Positions 1 to 10,130 of a stretch of 64,000 bases of DNA are shown piece by piece. Source of the stretch: Hypomyces perniciosus (Eukaryota > Ascomycota > Sordariomycetes > Hypocreales > Hypocreaceae); NCBI GenBank assembly GCA_008477525.1, contig SPDT01000005.1:1922001-1986000 (forward strand), given 5' to 3'. The notes beneath the pieces were generated by a model. The model made no database searches, had not been told where the DNA came from, and was given only the letters and a program-made list of their open reading frames with translations. The first letter of the stretch is position 1. Each line of letters opens with the position of its first letter. A program made the translations under genes and the position numbers.

Positions 1-85
1 CTGCTCTTAGGTCCCAACATATATCCGACATGTAAGCGATCCATAAGATAAACAAAAGTCCCAAACAAGTGTTTTGTTAGAACCA

Positions 86-376
86 TCACACCTGACCCTT
101 TGATGGTTCGGGCTTCAACGTAGCCTCCGCCACCAAGTATAGTTTCCCCTCTTCCCAGAGCTCAGGATTGTGAAACCACTCCCTGGTAACATTCTTCTCC
201 ACGATATCATAGTGTGAGTCATCAAGACCCCACCCGCTGTCTGTGTTGTTGTTGATGTTGCCGCTTGTTTTCCCGTCTCTCCCCTTAAGGTGACAAGGCC
301 AATGCGCCTGACCATCCCCAAACTCCTCGCCCTGAAAAACTAGTATATAAAGTTCCGCCCAGCTTATATAGGACAT
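86..376 (-). pseudogene. possible 3' fragment of an unknown protein gene
   Basis: An open frame of 96 codons has protein-like composition (many Trp, Gly, Asp and Glu residues) and no RIP-type stops, unlike the DNA around it. The sequence upstream (377 onward) turns AT-rich at once and offers no matching exon, so this looks like the surviving 3' end of a gene cut by the repeat island. I do not recognise the family. It could also be a short real gene, or chance. Confidence 0.25.
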
Positions 377-1295
377 AAAGAGAATATGGCTATATACGAA
401 TTTTACCTTTACGCTAGGGAGTTTTCTGGTAAATTAAAGTTGATAATAAGCATTCTGTAAGCTTGCCAGATATAGTGACGTTGCTTTTCCAATACCAATC
501 CCTGACTAAATGCCCTCGGGTCTTATAGATACTTTGCTTATGGAGTACTATTTGGATGCTTACTGCTTACTTATATTATCGTGCAGAGTCTGCAGACGTA
601 TGGGTAGTTGGGGGTTCGGTGATTGTGCCTTAATCCCCTTTTTATTTCCCGATACTCCTTATTCCTGGCTATTTATTGACTGTCTTTAGCTTTATGACCA
701 AGTTGGGTATATCTTTCTTTATAGGTGATGTTGGACTTATAGTGTAAAGTAGCGTAGCTTGACTTGTTTAATATATTCTATAACAGCCTCCTAATTCTAT
801 AAAATCTACCTTTGCGATAATTTTATCGACCAAGTTCCACCTCGGAACCCTAGTACCTGTCAAGAGTGGACGCAGGTAGTGACTGTATTGATCTCTACCC
901 TTTCCTCGTGAGAGGAAAGGCCTCTATTATAGTCCTTATGCTCTGAAGGTCGTCTTCCTTCCTCTGTGGCCTTCTGTTAGTGCGGGCGTTCTTCCTCGTA
1001 GTCCCCCTATAATACGGCGTTGCTTCCGGCTGGCTCCTAACAGTACCTAATTACCTTTCACAAAGTAATTAGCTGCAGCTATATACATATGTTTAGTTAT
1101 TAGTCTAATAAAATACTTTTGTAATACTTAGTGGGCCTTCTAGTTATCCTCTACTAGTAGATTATACGGAGTACCACTGCTGCTTATTAGGTTTATGTAT
1201 ATACGAGTATATGCGTTTCGCGGCAATGAAATACTTGTATTTATTAAGGGGTTGATTATTAATTACTGTTCCATTTAATGAGGAAGAATGATATA

Positions 1296-1985
1296 TAGAG
1301 TAATGCTATTGGAATAGATAAAAATTGCTACTGGAATAGATAATCCGTGCGTATAGTACACAGAAATCTTCCTAGTTTTTAATTCCTCAATCTTTCACAG
1401 CACCTTCAATCACAAAAACAACACCAATTCTGTATATCGTGATGGATTTCCCTTTAGACCCGTTATTGGCCTAGTATAGCGATGCCGCAAATAACTCCGA
1501 GCCGCTGGGTTCCTTCGATTTTAATAGCAAAATTGAAGACTAGCCGCAGTTGCAGTCACCTTCACAACTATTATATTTGCCTAAACCTAGGGCCCAGAAT
1601 ATCCAGTCAACGTTGTAGAGGCCGTAGTAGTTCGTGGGTTACGAAAACTTCTAGCCAACGGAGCCGTGTTCCTATCATAGCAACAGAAGCAACATTATCC
1701 CAAATCGAGGAAGTTGAAGTGATTATACCGGCTACATAGCCAGGAAAACAGTCGGCCTAGAGGGAATGTATATATAAAGAGACTGTATACCAAAGACCCG
1801 TTATTTAAAGCAATTTAATTGTGTTGGAATAGCTATCTATAGATGCAATATTATATGCTGTAATTAATCAAGTATAATGTAAGGGAATAAATTATATATT
1901 AAGGGAAGTTGCTGGGAGAATTTCTGTGTGTGTAGAGACTATCTATTTTAGTAACAGTTTTTATCTACTCTAATAGTATTCTCTA
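1296..1985. repeat. inverted-repeat element A (MITE-like), about 690 bp
   Basis: The left arm (1296-1344) begins TAGAGTAATGCTATT and the right arm (1937-1985), read as its reverse complement, begins TAGAGAATACTATT. The arms stay alignable over about 48 bases. Nearly all mismatches are transitions (G/A or C/T), as expected after RIP. Each arm contains two copies of a ~22-base unit ending in ATAGATA. The interior has an 85-codon open frame at 1482-1739 (+) that matches no family I know. The ends resemble those of the shorter element at 3014-3415, so both probably belong to one non-autonomous DNA-transposon family. A clean target-site duplication is not visible. Confidence 0.65.
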
Positions 1986-2148
1986 AAGTCCTCCAAGCTT
2001 CCGAGGCGGTGAAGAAGCCTTGTATCTGAATCTGATCATTTAATAAGCCCCGTAGCTTTCTGTGACGTTCTGTCAAGCATCCTCTAATAATTAGTTTCGT
2101 TGACACTATTTTGTATATAAACAAAACATAAGCCGTGTTACCCGTGAA

Positions 2149-2214
2149 TGTGGACCTTTACGAACTAACTAATAGGCGAAGTCTTTTTAGTTAGTTGGTT
2201 AGTAAAGGTCCACA
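2149..2214. repeat. foldback hairpin 1
   Basis: TGTGGACCTTTAC at 2149 recurs in inverted orientation near 2202-2214, and the match continues inward through GAACTAACTAA versus its complement. The whole ~66 bases can form one hairpin with a ~14-base loop. It may be a small foldback element or the remains of a terminal repeat. Confidence 0.6.
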
Positions 2215-2245
2215 CGTAGCTAGGTTATTGCAAAATATAACCATC

Positions 2246-2345
2246 AGTGGGGCCTTTGGCAACTATATAATACTCCTAGTACTATTAACTGTTTAGACTT
2301 CGCTAAACAAAAGTTCAAACAGTTACTAGTTTCTAAAGGGCCCAC
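2246..2345. repeat. foldback hairpin 2
   Basis: AGTGGGGCCTTTGGCAA (from 2246) pairs imperfectly with TTTCTAAAGGGCCCACT (ending about 2345). An inner pair, AACTGTTTAGACTT with AAGTTCAAACAGTT, lies at 2287-2324. It lies only ~30 bases from hairpin 1, so the two may be parts of one rearranged element. Confidence 0.55.
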
Positions 2346-2712
2346 TAATGAGTAATTATGACTACCCTTACTAGCTAAGATGCTGTATTTTAAGCTATAG
2401 CAGCTATTTTAGCTGATCACGATTACGTCTTTAAAACTATCTCTTTATACACGTCACCGTTGCTCAATGTAGCGTTAGCGATCGAATCTATCCCCTATAG
2501 CGACCATTTCCCCGAACCCATAAAAAGATGACACGGCGGGTTTGCTTTAACGATAAAGAGATATCAAAGACTGAGGCCACACAGAAGAGAATACAAAAGA
2601 GAGTGGTAGAATCTGGGAGGATCCTAGCGGCAAAGATGCTGGAGGGTAGCAAGTAAAGAGCAAATAGATGACTATATTACTCTCCGACCTTGTTCTTTAA
2701 GAAAAGGGAAGA

Positions 2713-2794
2713 GCTCTCTCTCCCTCTCCCTCTCCCTCTCCCTCTCCCTCTCCCTCTCTTCTCTCTTCTCTCTCTCTCTCTCCTTTCTCTCTCA
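2713..2794. repeat. (CCCTCT)n microsatellite
   Basis: Tandem CTCTCC hexamers run into irregular CT dinucleotides over about 80 bases. The same hexamer, on the opposite strand, makes the microsatellite at 23541-23662. Confidence 0.9.
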
Positions 2795-3013
2795 ATATAG
2801 ATATCCCTTGTGGTCACCTAATCTAATACGAAGAGACCACGAAAGACTAAGATCGTAAAGATAACATTAAAATAGAGCTGCCATTATCACCAATATCACG
2901 AGTTACTTCTACTAGATATTCAGCGCAAGCCTCGATGAAAGAAGACATGGAGGGAGATGGATACTTCCGCTCTTCAATGGGAGTCAAATAGATTAAACCA
3001 ATGTATATCAAAT

Positions 3014-3415
3014 GAGTAATTCTATTCACACAGATAGAAATTGCTATTCGCACAGATAGTCTATGCACCACCCGCGAAAATCCCCCCGTAGCCCCTTACA
3101 CCACATAATTGGAATACTGCACCTATAGGTAGCTATAACAACACATTAAATAACAGGTCTTTAATATCCCTTCTATCTGCTCTATACAAAATCTCCCTAA
3201 GCCGGCTATTCTTTTGGCTGTGTGGTCGGCACAATTTCATTAAACTTTTCTTCAATCCCTAAGTCGCCCTTGTCTCCCTGTGACTGCTATATTAGTTATC
3301 ATTAATATTGTATAATATTAACTCTATCTCCGTTGCTGCTGCTGTTAGAAATTTTTAGTAGCGCATAGATTATCTGTGCGAATAGCACTTTTAATCTGTG
3401 TAAATAGCACTACTC
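3014..3415. repeat. inverted-repeat element B (MITE-like), about 400 bp
   Basis: The left arm (3014-3066) starts GAGTAATTCTATTCACAC. The right arm (3363-3415), reverse complemented, starts GAGTAGTGCTATTTACAC. About 53 bases match with only a handful of mismatches. Inside each arm the unit CTATTCRCACAGATA is present twice in tandem, about 22 bases apart. The interior has no coding capacity, so it is a non-autonomous element. Its termini share the pattern GAGTARTNCTATT with element A. The ends suggest a Tc1/mariner- or pogo-like parent, but this is a guess. Confidence 0.75.
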
Positions 3416-3752
3416 TATTAAATTTACATTTCTATTCTATACAATCTCCCATTTCCTTATGCAGAAACCTCCTTCAAAGAGTAGACGAAGTATTATACCT
3501 TAAACGCATGCAGTTCGTCTTTTAGTTGGTGAGGTGTGCTTCAGCTTGATGCTTGTGCTAGGTAGTATGTACTAACAAGCGCCGGACCCACGTATTTCCG
3601 GTTGAGTCGTCCTTATCTTATCAATTTAGAAAATTTCGGACTGCTTCAGGAAAAAGTCAAGCCTAGTAAGCCATCGTCAAGAGGAACTATCATCGGGTCA
3701 ATTGTCTCGAATCGCCAAACCGCCGTTATACTTCCAATAGCAAACCGTCACC

Positions 3753-5585
3753 ATGGCAAAAAAGAGAAAGGCTTCTCGCCAACCAGCGCAACCCAGCGGA
3801 CCAAAAGAAGTAGACCCAGCGGATGCTCGGTTGAAAGTCACTACCTACGAAGATGTCGCCAACTCGGAAGACGAATTCATGATGAATCGAGACACGCTAA
3901 TGTTCGACGATGAGCCGCACTCGAAGCGCCGGAGAAAGGGAGAGGAGGAGATGGAGTTCTCGGACGAGGAGGTTTTAGGCTACGAGGAAAGCGATTCGGA
4001 CCAAGATGAGGATGAGCCCCATCCGAGCAAATCAAAACGGAAAGCTGGCGCAAAGGGAGACCTCTCCGATGAGGAGGGGGCCAGAGATGGTGAAGAGGAA
4101 GGCGATGACTCTGGGTGGTGGGGCTCCTCCAAGAAAGAATATTACAATGCGGACAACATCGAGACCGAGGCGGATGCTCTGGAAGAAGAGGCCGAGGCAA
4201 AGCGGATCCAACAAAAGAAACTATCGAAAATGGCGGAAGAGGATTTCATCTTTGACGGAGAGGAATGGTTGGCTGGCGAGCCGGAGGAGGAAGAGGGCGC
4301 TGAGACCGTTACCGAGGTACTCAAGGAAGTCGAAGTCACCGATGATATGGGTCCAGAAGAGCGGTCGAAATTATTAGCAGCTCGATACCCTGAGTTTGAG
4401 TATCTCGTCAAGGATCTTCAAGAGCTACAGCCGTTGCTGCAAAACCTAAAGGTCGAGGCAAAAGACACATCCAACTCATCGCTACCGGCTGTCAAGTACT
4501 GGGTACTCGGGTGTTACGTGGCTTCGCTGGCGAGCTACTTTGCAATTTTGACATCACCGGCCAGAGATTCCTCCAAGGCCCAGAAGACCCTGGATCCAGC
4601 TGAGCTTCGGGAGCACGACGTTATGGAAACCCTGGTGCAGTGCCGTGAGGCCTGGGACAGGGTAAAGGATATGAAGTCACTGACGGCACATGGTGACTCG
4701 TCATCAATGGATATCGACATCATTCCCGAGCTTGATATGAATGGTCTAGTCGAGAAGAAGAAGAAGAGTAAGAAACTGGATGCGGCGGCCGCTGCTAAGA
4801 AGGCAAAGAAGCTGGAGAGAGCAAGGGCTATTGAAGAGACGGTTGCTGATCTATATGACTTGCCCCTGAGCACCAAATCAAAGGCCAAGACGAAGAGCAA
4901 GACGATGTCCGCGCAGGATGAGGATGACTCTGACTTTGGCGAGGAGGATACTCTTGATGCTCGAACAGCGGCTGACAAGGCGGCACGCAAGAAGAGCTTG
5001 AAGTTTTACACTTCGCAGATTGTGCAGAAGGCCAATCGCCGTGCCGGTGCCGGACGCGACGCGGGTGGAGATATGGACATTCCCCATCGTGAGCGCCTTC
5101 GAGATCGCCAGGCTCGCCTCCTTGCCGCGGCTGAGCGAAGAGGCAAGAAGGAATCCAAGCTTGGCGCAGATCTCGGCGATGATAGTGACAACGACGACGC
5201 CGCAGCAGCCAACGCCATCCGCAACGACGAAGACGAATACTACGACATGGTGGCACACGCATCCAAGACGAAGAAGGATGACAAGGCTGCCCGATACGCC
5301 GCTTACGCAGCTGCAAGCAAGGCCGATAGGGTAGTTGAGACTGAAGAGATTGGCGAGGACGGCAAGAGGAAGATTACATACGCTATTCAGAAGAACAAGG
5401 GTCTGGCCCCGAAGAGGAGCAAGGATGTCAGAAACCCGAGAGTCAAGAGGAGAAAGCAGTATGAGGCCAAGCAGAAGAAGTTGAAGAGCATGAAGCCTGT
5501 TTGGCAGGGTGGTGAGCCCAAGGGAGGCTACCGGGGTGAGCTCAGCGGTATCAATGCTGCTGTCATCAAGAGCACGAAGCTATAA
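3753..5585 (+). CDS. utp3: U3 snoRNP / SSU processome protein Utp3 (Sas10)
   Basis: Intronless, 610 residues. Utp3/Sas10 is a nucleolar component of the small-subunit processome needed for 18S rRNA maturation. The N-terminal third is strongly acidic (runs of Glu/Asp, residues ~60-200). A Sas10/Utp3/C1D domain follows at about 205-310. The C-terminal ~75 residues form the conserved basic Sas10 tail: KITYAIQKNKGL at ~540-551, then NPRVKRRKQYEAK and the final GGYRGELSGI motif. These two domains in this order identify the family. The start is chosen because MAKKRKA is followed directly by family-like sequence and is preceded by CACC (CACCATGG context). It reads toward COG1, 399 bp downstream on the same strand. 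Yeast Sas10 is of similar length. I am confident of the assignment. Confidence 0.93.
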   Translation: MAKKRKASRQPAQPSGPKEVDPADARLKVTTYEDVANSEDEFMMNRDTLMFDDEPHSKRRRKGEEEMEFSDEEVLGYEESDSDQDEDEPHPSKSKRKAGAKGDLSDEEGARDGEEEGDDSGWWGSSKKEYYNADNIETEADALEEEAEAKRIQQKKLSKMAEEDFIFDGEEWLAGEPEEEEGAETVTEVLKEVEVTDDMGPEERSKLLAARYPEFEYLVKDLQELQPLLQNLKVEAKDTSNSSLPAVKYWVLGCYVASLASYFAILTSPARDSSKAQKTLDPAELREHDVMETLVQCREAWDRVKDMKSLTAHGDSSSMDIDIIPELDMNGLVEKKKKSKKLDAAAAAKKAKKLERARAIEETVADLYDLPLSTKSKAKTKSKTMSAQDEDDSDFGEEDTLDARTAADKAARKKSLKFYTSQIVQKANRRAGAGRDAGGDMDIPHRERLRDRQARLLAAAERRGKKESKLGADLGDDSDNDDAAAANAIRNDEDEYYDMVAHASKTKKDDKAARYAAYAAASKADRVVETEEIGEDGKRKITYAIQKNKGLAPKRSKDVRNPRVKRRKQYEAKQKKLKSMKPVWQGGEPKGGYRGELSGINAAVIKSTKL

Positions 5586-5984
5586 CATAGAATACCTTTT
5601 TTCAATTAATATCACAAACTTTGGACTTCACTTTCAAAGAGGGGAATATGTAAAGAATAGACCTTTTTGTCAATTATCATATGCGTGCAGATTTGGCATA
5701 CTATTAAACTCCGTCATATGGTCCGAGAGGCCTTGTCTTGTTCAAGTAACGTCTGTGTGAGGTGTCATTTGGTGCCCCACCACATACATATCTACTTCGT
5801 ACTCCATGCGATTGAAGCTCTTCCTCTCAATCGAACCCAACTCTCATAACTCAGTCATTGCACGGCCTGTCGAACAGCGCCCGAAGCACAGCATTGCTTT
5901 GACACAGATCAAAACATCTCCGATGTCGCAAATTCCATAGCACACCTAACCGAATTTCGTCGCGCGACACAATCCGCGGCCACG
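5586..5984 (+). promoter_or_regulatory. UTP3-COG1 intergenic region
   Basis: 399 bp between two same-strand genes hold the UTP3 3' UTR and the COG1 promoter/leader. A TACTTCGTACTCC copy of the scattered palindromic motif sits near 5793. No other gene is seen. Confidence 0.5.
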
Positions 5985-8366
5985 ATGGCCACTCCCGATC
6001 CATCCAAGTTCACCTCCTCCACCCAGATCTTCTCCGCGAACCACACGCTCCCCCAGATTCGCTCGATCCACAAATCTCTCCATGTTGAGATCGAAGATAA
6101 GGCGAGCCGCCTGCGCACGCAGGTCGGTGGCTCGTACCGCGAACTGCTAGGCACTGCGGACACCATTGTTCAGATGCGAGGCGACAACGATGCGGTGCAG
6201 GAGCTTCTCGGGAAGATGGGCTGGCGATGCGGGAGGACAGTGGTGTCGGCCAAGGCTAGCGGCCTGGCGAAATTTTTCGCTAAAGAGAAGAAGCTGGACG
6301 TGGCTGAGGCGGCGAGGCAGAGGTTACTGGACGGCTGTCTGCTGGCTGTCGGTAGGCTGCTCAAGGGACGGGGAGAGTTGGACGAAGGTGTCAAGATGGG
6401 CGACCGGCTGGTTTTGGCAGCCAAGGTGTGGGTGTTGAGCCGACTCCTGGTCAAGAGCCTAGGGAACGAATTCTCCGACAACGAAGCCCGACAGGCCGCA
6501 GAGACTGCGAAGAAGACGCTGGACAGTCTGCGCCGCCGACTCAAGAGAGCTTTAGAGAAGACATTGGAGAGGGTCAGTGAGGACTCTGGCAGGGAAGATA
6601 TCCTAAAGGCGCTTTGTGCACACAGCCTCGCCAACAGCTCCGGGGCGAAGGATACCCTGCGACATTTCCTGGAGACGAGAATCAAGGCCATCGTGCTGGC
6701 TCTCCAAGTGGAAGAAGGCGAACGAGTGAGGACTACCGATGATGTGGTACAAAGCTTGAGGCTTTATACTAGAACTTTGTTGGACGTGCAGGCCTTGGTA
6801 CCAGTCAAGCTCTCACAGGCATTGAATGCCTTAACAAAGAGCCCACTGCTTGATGACCCATCCCTTCAACGTCTGGAAGGGCTACGCTTGGACATTTATG
6901 AGAGGTGGTGCAGCGAAGACATCCAATACTATACGCCATTCATCCGCCACGACGACCTGGATGGAAAGCAGGCAAGGGAAATGTTTGCTAGCTGGGCTGA
7001 GAAAGCAGGGGAGGTGTTGATTGATGGCCTAAGGAAGACACTCGAACAAATGGTCGATTTCAAGTCAATAATGGAGCTCCGGACTGGTGTTCTCCAGCTT
7101 TGGATACGCGAAGGCGGCAAGGTCAGAGGTTTCGATCCTCAAAAAATGCAAGACAGCCTGCGCGATGCAATCAATGCGCGAATGTTGGCTGTTTTGGAAA
7201 CAAAGGTCACCAAACTTCATATTGTCGGCTCGGAAGTGAAAGCTACACTGGAAAACTGGCAAGAAGGCGTCACGTCGAAGGTACCCGGCCTATGGGACGA
7301 AGACGGCTACGATGAGGCGCTGTCAAGGGGAGCCGCCCCGTTCATTCAAGAAGTGGCTTCTCGGTTTTACGGCCGAAGCGATGCAGTATCCAAGGCGATT
7401 CACTGCTACACTTCTTGGTTTCAGGTTGTCGCTGACGTGAAAGAAGTTGTGGGGCTGCTGAGAAAACAACGGTGGGATAACGATTATGATGAGATTGAAG
7501 ATGAGGAGACAATTGAGGCGCGGCAACAGCTACTGAGTAAGGACGACCCTAGAATGCTACAGGATAAGCTGGATTCCAGTCTCGACATCGCATTCAAGGA
7601 GCTGGAAGACGAGCTCCGGAGGCTATGGGAAGAGAAAAGTGAGGGCAACAACAATGGCACCGTTGCCATGTATATGCTCCGTATCCTGAGAGATATCCGT
7701 CGCCAGCTTCCAAAGCGAGAGACGATCGAAAAGTTCGGCCTTCCCATGGTCCCTTCGATGCAGCAGAAAGTTGCGATATCCGTATCAGCGTCGCCGGCAA
7801 CGGACTTTGTAGCCAATGGCCTATCAGGACGGATAGTGATTGGCAGACCATTGTGGGAAGGGGATCCCGCACTGCCGAATCAACCTTCGCCGGAGGTGTT
7901 CCAGCTTCTCCGCGACCTATCGCTGTCCATGGCAGACGCAGGGGTGGATCTGTGGACCTCGGCTGCTCTAGCCGCTATGAAGAAGCATGTCAGCGAGCGG
8001 TTATGCGAAGCCTGGCTCAAGGAATTAGAAAGTCTTGCCTTTGCTGAGCCCGCAAAGGAGTCAGTAGAGGAAGATAAGGAGGACACGGGTGGAGAAAAGG
8101 AGGACACGGATGGAGAAAAGGAAGAGGACGATTCGCTTACTGCCGAGCAAGCACGGGACCTGTGCACTCAGTGGCTGTTTGACATTTCCCTGCTACGCTG
8201 CTCCATCGGAAGTGTGCCAGGGGAGGCAGCTGATGGCCTAGAGAAGTTGGAGGAGGCTGTCTATCAACGAAGTGGCCTTGAGGGAGATGGTTCACGCCAA
8301 AGGATAGGCAAAGCAGCACGTGGGTTTTGGAACCGCACAAGCCTCCTTTTTGGATTGTTGGCATGA
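5985..8366 (+). CDS. cog1: Conserved oligomeric Golgi complex subunit 1
   Basis: Intronless, 793 residues. Cog1 is a lobe A subunit of the COG tether, which directs retrograde vesicle traffic within the Golgi. The N terminus (about residues 12-100) has the Vps51/Vps67-type helical domain seen in Cog1, including the stretch LPQIRSIHKSLHVEI and the basic/Arg-rich helix after it. The rest is predicted mainly helical, without catalytic motifs, as expected for a CATCHR tether. A low-complexity acidic insert with two GGEKEDT/DGEKEED copies lies around residues 696-715 and is probably a disordered loop. The start MATPDPSKF lies just before the conserved N-terminal helix. It converges with the enoyl-CoA isomerase gene, only 112 bp between stop codons. 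Confidence 0.88.
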   Translation: MATPDPSKFTSSTQIFSANHTLPQIRSIHKSLHVEIEDKASRLRTQVGGSYRELLGTADTIVQMRGDNDAVQELLGKMGWRCGRTVVSAKASGLAKFFAKEKKLDVAEAARQRLLDGCLLAVGRLLKGRGELDEGVKMGDRLVLAAKVWVLSRLLVKSLGNEFSDNEARQAAETAKKTLDSLRRRLKRALEKTLERVSEDSGREDILKALCAHSLANSSGAKDTLRHFLETRIKAIVLALQVEEGERVRTTDDVVQSLRLYTRTLLDVQALVPVKLSQALNALTKSPLLDDPSLQRLEGLRLDIYERWCSEDIQYYTPFIRHDDLDGKQAREMFASWAEKAGEVLIDGLRKTLEQMVDFKSIMELRTGVLQLWIREGGKVRGFDPQKMQDSLRDAINARMLAVLETKVTKLHIVGSEVKATLENWQEGVTSKVPGLWDEDGYDEALSRGAAPFIQEVASRFYGRSDAVSKAIHCYTSWFQVVADVKEVVGLLRKQRWDNDYDEIEDEETIEARQQLLSKDDPRMLQDKLDSSLDIAFKELEDELRRLWEEKSEGNNNGTVAMYMLRILRDIRRQLPKRETIEKFGLPMVPSMQQKVAISVSASPATDFVANGLSGRIVIGRPLWEGDPALPNQPSPEVFQLLRDLSLSMADAGVDLWTSAALAAMKKHVSERLCEAWLKELESLAFAEPAKESVEEDKEDTGGEKEDTDGEKEEDDSLTAEQARDLCTQWLFDISLLRCSIGSVPGEAADGLEKLEEAVYQRSGLEGDGSRQRIGKAARGFWNRTSLLFGLLA

Positions 8367-8478
8367 GAGCGCGCATATAGAACCAGCGAATTTACGATAT
8401 TTTACAGCACCCATGTCCAGCATATCCAGCTCTATTAAGACATATATGTCGAACATTCTTGTATCCCTTCTCCATCTC

Positions 8479-9452
8479 TTACAGCTTGTGCCTCTTCTCA
8501 CCACTTGCAAGCTTCCGGAACTCCTCCTGGGGGACGCCACTAGCAAGCCTCTCCAACCCAGCAAACACCTCCCTCACATTAGTCGCATCCATGAGATCCC
8601 TCTCTGGGCCCCTAATCAGTTTCTTAATCCCCGTCAAGCTCTCCGCAATCAAATGCTCGCCCAGCCGCTCATCCACCTCCTTCAGAACCAGCTCCCTAAA
8701 CTTGTCGCTCTCACCAGGCTGCACCTCAAACACAGCATTCACAAACCCACAGCGCTCCAGCTCCGTCGCCTCGATGCGCTTACTCATGATCAGCGCCTCG
8801 TTCGCCCGCGCCGGCCCTAGTCTCTTGACCAGCGCGCGCGACGCACCGCCCTCGGCGACGAGGCCGATGGACGAGAAGGGCGTGAGGAGGAATGTGTGGG
8901 GCGCGCAGTAGATGAAGTCGGCGTGGGAGATGAGAGCTGCGGAGAGGCCGATGACGGGCCCGTTGAGGCCGACGACGAGGATTTTGGGGTGGGAGGCGAA
9001 GGCCTCGGTGATGTTGAGGTTGTAGGCGACGAAGGTCTCGAGTAAGCGCTGGCGGATGTCGGTGTTTTTGGAGGGCTGTTCTCTGAACATGGTGACGTCT
9101 GCGCCTCTATTAGGGAGGATCAGCGAGTGTTAGCGTTACCATCACATAGATATGATATGAAATCGACTTCTTATACACGGCTCATATCGGTGCTATGGAG
9201 AGTCCAACATGAAGGAAAAGCTGGTGGTGAGGTGACAGATGGCACATACGCGGAAAAGAACCGTCCTGTTCCCAAAATCACCGTGATGAAGACTTCGTCA
9301 TGAGCAGCCACCTCTCTCAATTTCTGCGACAGCTCGTAATACTGTTTCTGTGACAGGGCATTGAGCTTCTTCTCATTATGGATTGTCAAGACGGCGACGC
9401 GGCTGCGGTACTCGACAGACACGACTGATTCTGCGTTGCCGGCGATCGACAT
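8479..9452 (-). CDS. eci1: peroxisomal enoyl-CoA isomerase/hydratase-like protein
   Basis: Two exons, join(8479..9106, 9250..9452) on the minus strand, 276 residues. The intron is 143 nt with GTATGT donor and TAG acceptor; joining gives the crotonase oxyanion-hole stretch GTGRFFSAGADV. The protein is a crotonase-fold enzyme most like fungal delta3-delta2-enoyl-CoA isomerases (Eci1/Dci1), which shift double bonds so that unsaturated fatty acids can enter peroxisomal beta-oxidation. The second oxyanion segment (NGPVIGLSAAL) and the FSSIGLVAEGGAS stretch, where such isomerases place the catalytic acid, are visible. The C terminus HKL resembles a type 1 peroxisomal signal; yeast Eci1 ends in HRL. 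A true enoyl-CoA hydratase cannot be excluded by eye. The promoter faces the long intergenic gap before RPA49. Confidence 0.88.
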
Positions 9453-10130
9453 GATTGATGTAGGGAGATTGGGTGATATGGGATATCGATGATGTTACTT
9501 CACGTATATATGACTGATGTAGATGATCTACAGAACGCAGTGAGTGAGATGCAAATGGTTGTTGACAAGGGTGAGGCTAGGGCATCAAGCATGACCTTCA
9601 TTTCTTGTATAAAATACGAAGTACCCCTACTGGAACCGAACACACACTCTACTTCGTATTACTCCCAGCACGGGTAAGAAGAGTACGAAGTACGAAGTAC
9701 ATATCCCTAAGTGGCCGTTCGGTGAGGCGGCCCCACCCATTACCTCGGTATGGCGGCAAACTGCGGGGACACTCCGGAGTTCACTTATCTATCTAGTACG
9801 AGTAGAGATTCGGACTTCGATTAAAGAGTGCAACAAATCCCGATGCTTATTTTATGCGTATTGACTGATAACATGAATGCTTATTATTTCTTTTTACCCC
9901 TAATTCGACCCCGATGGTTTTCCGTTTGCAGAGAATCTCTCGCAAATGGGGCTGTCCATGGCCAATGCTTTGAATGCAATATGAGGTAGTAATTCAAATC
10001 AATGACCTACCCTACAGCTCAGGACAAACTCTCCATATCTGATATTTTAACCCAGTTCCAAGTCTCGCCAGCAATGAATCATGAAAGCTCCGTTGAATAC
10101 CCCTGTATAACGCTTCTAAATGTCCTTGGC
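9453..10130. promoter_or_regulatory. ECI1 promoter and RPA49 3' region
   Basis: No gene is evident. The stretch carries several TACGAAGTAC/TACTTCGTA copies (about 9615, 9650 and two in tandem at 9684-9700), a dense group right upstream of the isomerase gene. Confidence 0.5.

Larger units (their letters stand above)
1..3752. other. AT-rich, gene-poor repeat island
   Basis: Apart from the short relics and repeats listed separately, this stretch holds no credible gene. It is rich in TA and stop codons in all frames, has long A/T runs, and carries inverted-repeat elements whose two arms differ mostly by C/T and G/A transitions, the pattern left by repeat-induced point mutation (RIP) in ascomycetes. 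The island ends sharply at the UTP3 promoter; the last ~300 bases before 3753 are ordinary upstream sequence. RIP is an inference from the substitution types; no index was computed. Confidence 0.6.

Noticed and set aside
2713..2794. Telomere-like repeat at the gene-poor left edge
   Set aside because: The unit is CTCTCC, not the TTAGGG/CCCTAA of ascomycete telomeres.
4032..5316. Several open frames of 60-160 codons on the minus strand of UTP3
   Set aside because: They mirror the biased Lys/Glu codons of the UTP3 frame and have no start context or family character.
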